Part shown: piece by piece, positions 63,786-64,000 of the stretch | Numbering within the stretch: the stretch's first letter is position 1 | Layout of the letters: each line of letters opens with the position of its first letter | Assembly (NCBI GenBank): GCA_038501785.1 | Contig: JBAMJR010000031.1 | Coordinates: forward strand, 8,683,501-8,747,500 | DNA: 64,000 nucleotides | Direction: 5' to 3' | Source of the DNA: Myoxocephalus aenaeus | Taxonomy: Eukaryota > Chordata > Actinopteri > Perciformes > Cottidae | Made by a program: the position numbers and the translations under genes | Notes under the pieces: model-generated | Database searches by the model: none | Seen by the model: only the letters and a program-made list of their open reading frames with translations | Told to the model about the DNA's origin: nothing

Positions 63786-64000
63786 CTGTTTTGTCAATAA
63801 ACATGTGTCTAATTAATGACATGAGCATTTTCTCCTTTCAAGGAGTGCTCCTCATATTTGACTTGACTCTGAGGCAGCAGGCACATTACTTCTCACAACA
63901 TACTATGGATACAGTACAAGAGAGAGGGCAGCATTTTAATCCCACACTGCATCATCTCTAAGCTTGAGTGAAATACTTTACACTTGGTTATAGCCAACAA

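Overview
The window is nuclear DNA of a bony fish, most likely a spiny-rayed teleost. It carries intron-rich orthologues of vertebrate genes with GT-AG introns, a purpurin-type lipocalin, Tc1-type and hAT-like non-autonomous transposons, tRNA-derived SINEs with LINE2-type tails, and many TA/CA microsatellites. All exon limits were read by eye from splice sites, reading frame and remembered family sequences; no search was run.

Layout, left to right. (1) 507-2411 (+): atp5me, subunit e of mitochondrial ATP synthase. (2) 4515-6274 (+): an rbp4l/purpurin locus whose start codon reads TTG, whose second coding exon is split by a 198-bp transposon, and whose third has an in-frame stop. It looks like a young pseudogene that kept its promoter and splice sites. 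(3) 7435-13512 (-): idua, lysosomal alpha-L-iduronidase, complete in 14 exons. (4) 15496-27865 (-): tnks, tankyrase, complete in 27 exons. (5) 31851-33011 (-): a GT10 alpha-1,3-fucosyltransferase reading frame broken by three +1 shifts. (6) about 33.3-40.7 kb: an island of transposable-element debris (LINE pieces, a Ty3/gypsy gag-protease remnant, a SINE, an inverted-repeat element, and a hAT-like element with a perfect 8-bp target duplication that splits a small unrecognised ORF). (7) 40965-44323 (+): pgam5, complete in 6 exons. (8) 46517-55378 (-): ankle2, complete in 12 coding exons, with a 727-bp Tc1-like element in an intron that has the same ends as the insertion in rbp4l. (9) 59329 to the right edge (-): the 3' twelve exons of golga3.

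The order pgam5(+)-ankle2(-)-golga3(-) is the order on human 12q24.33, while atp5me and idua belong to the human 4p16.3 gene set and TNKS to 8p23. The repeat island lies at the junction between the conserved blocks. The genes are unrelated housekeeping genes (ATP synthesis, heparan/dermatan sulfate breakdown, poly-ADP-ribosylation, mitochondrial phosphatase, nuclear envelope, Golgi) and do not form a pathway.

No new multi-gene system was found. The best leads are the broken rbp4l and fucosyltransferase genes, the hAT-split ORF with its neighbouring 21-bp stem hairpin, two GC-AG introns, and one unusual G-rich splice acceptor.
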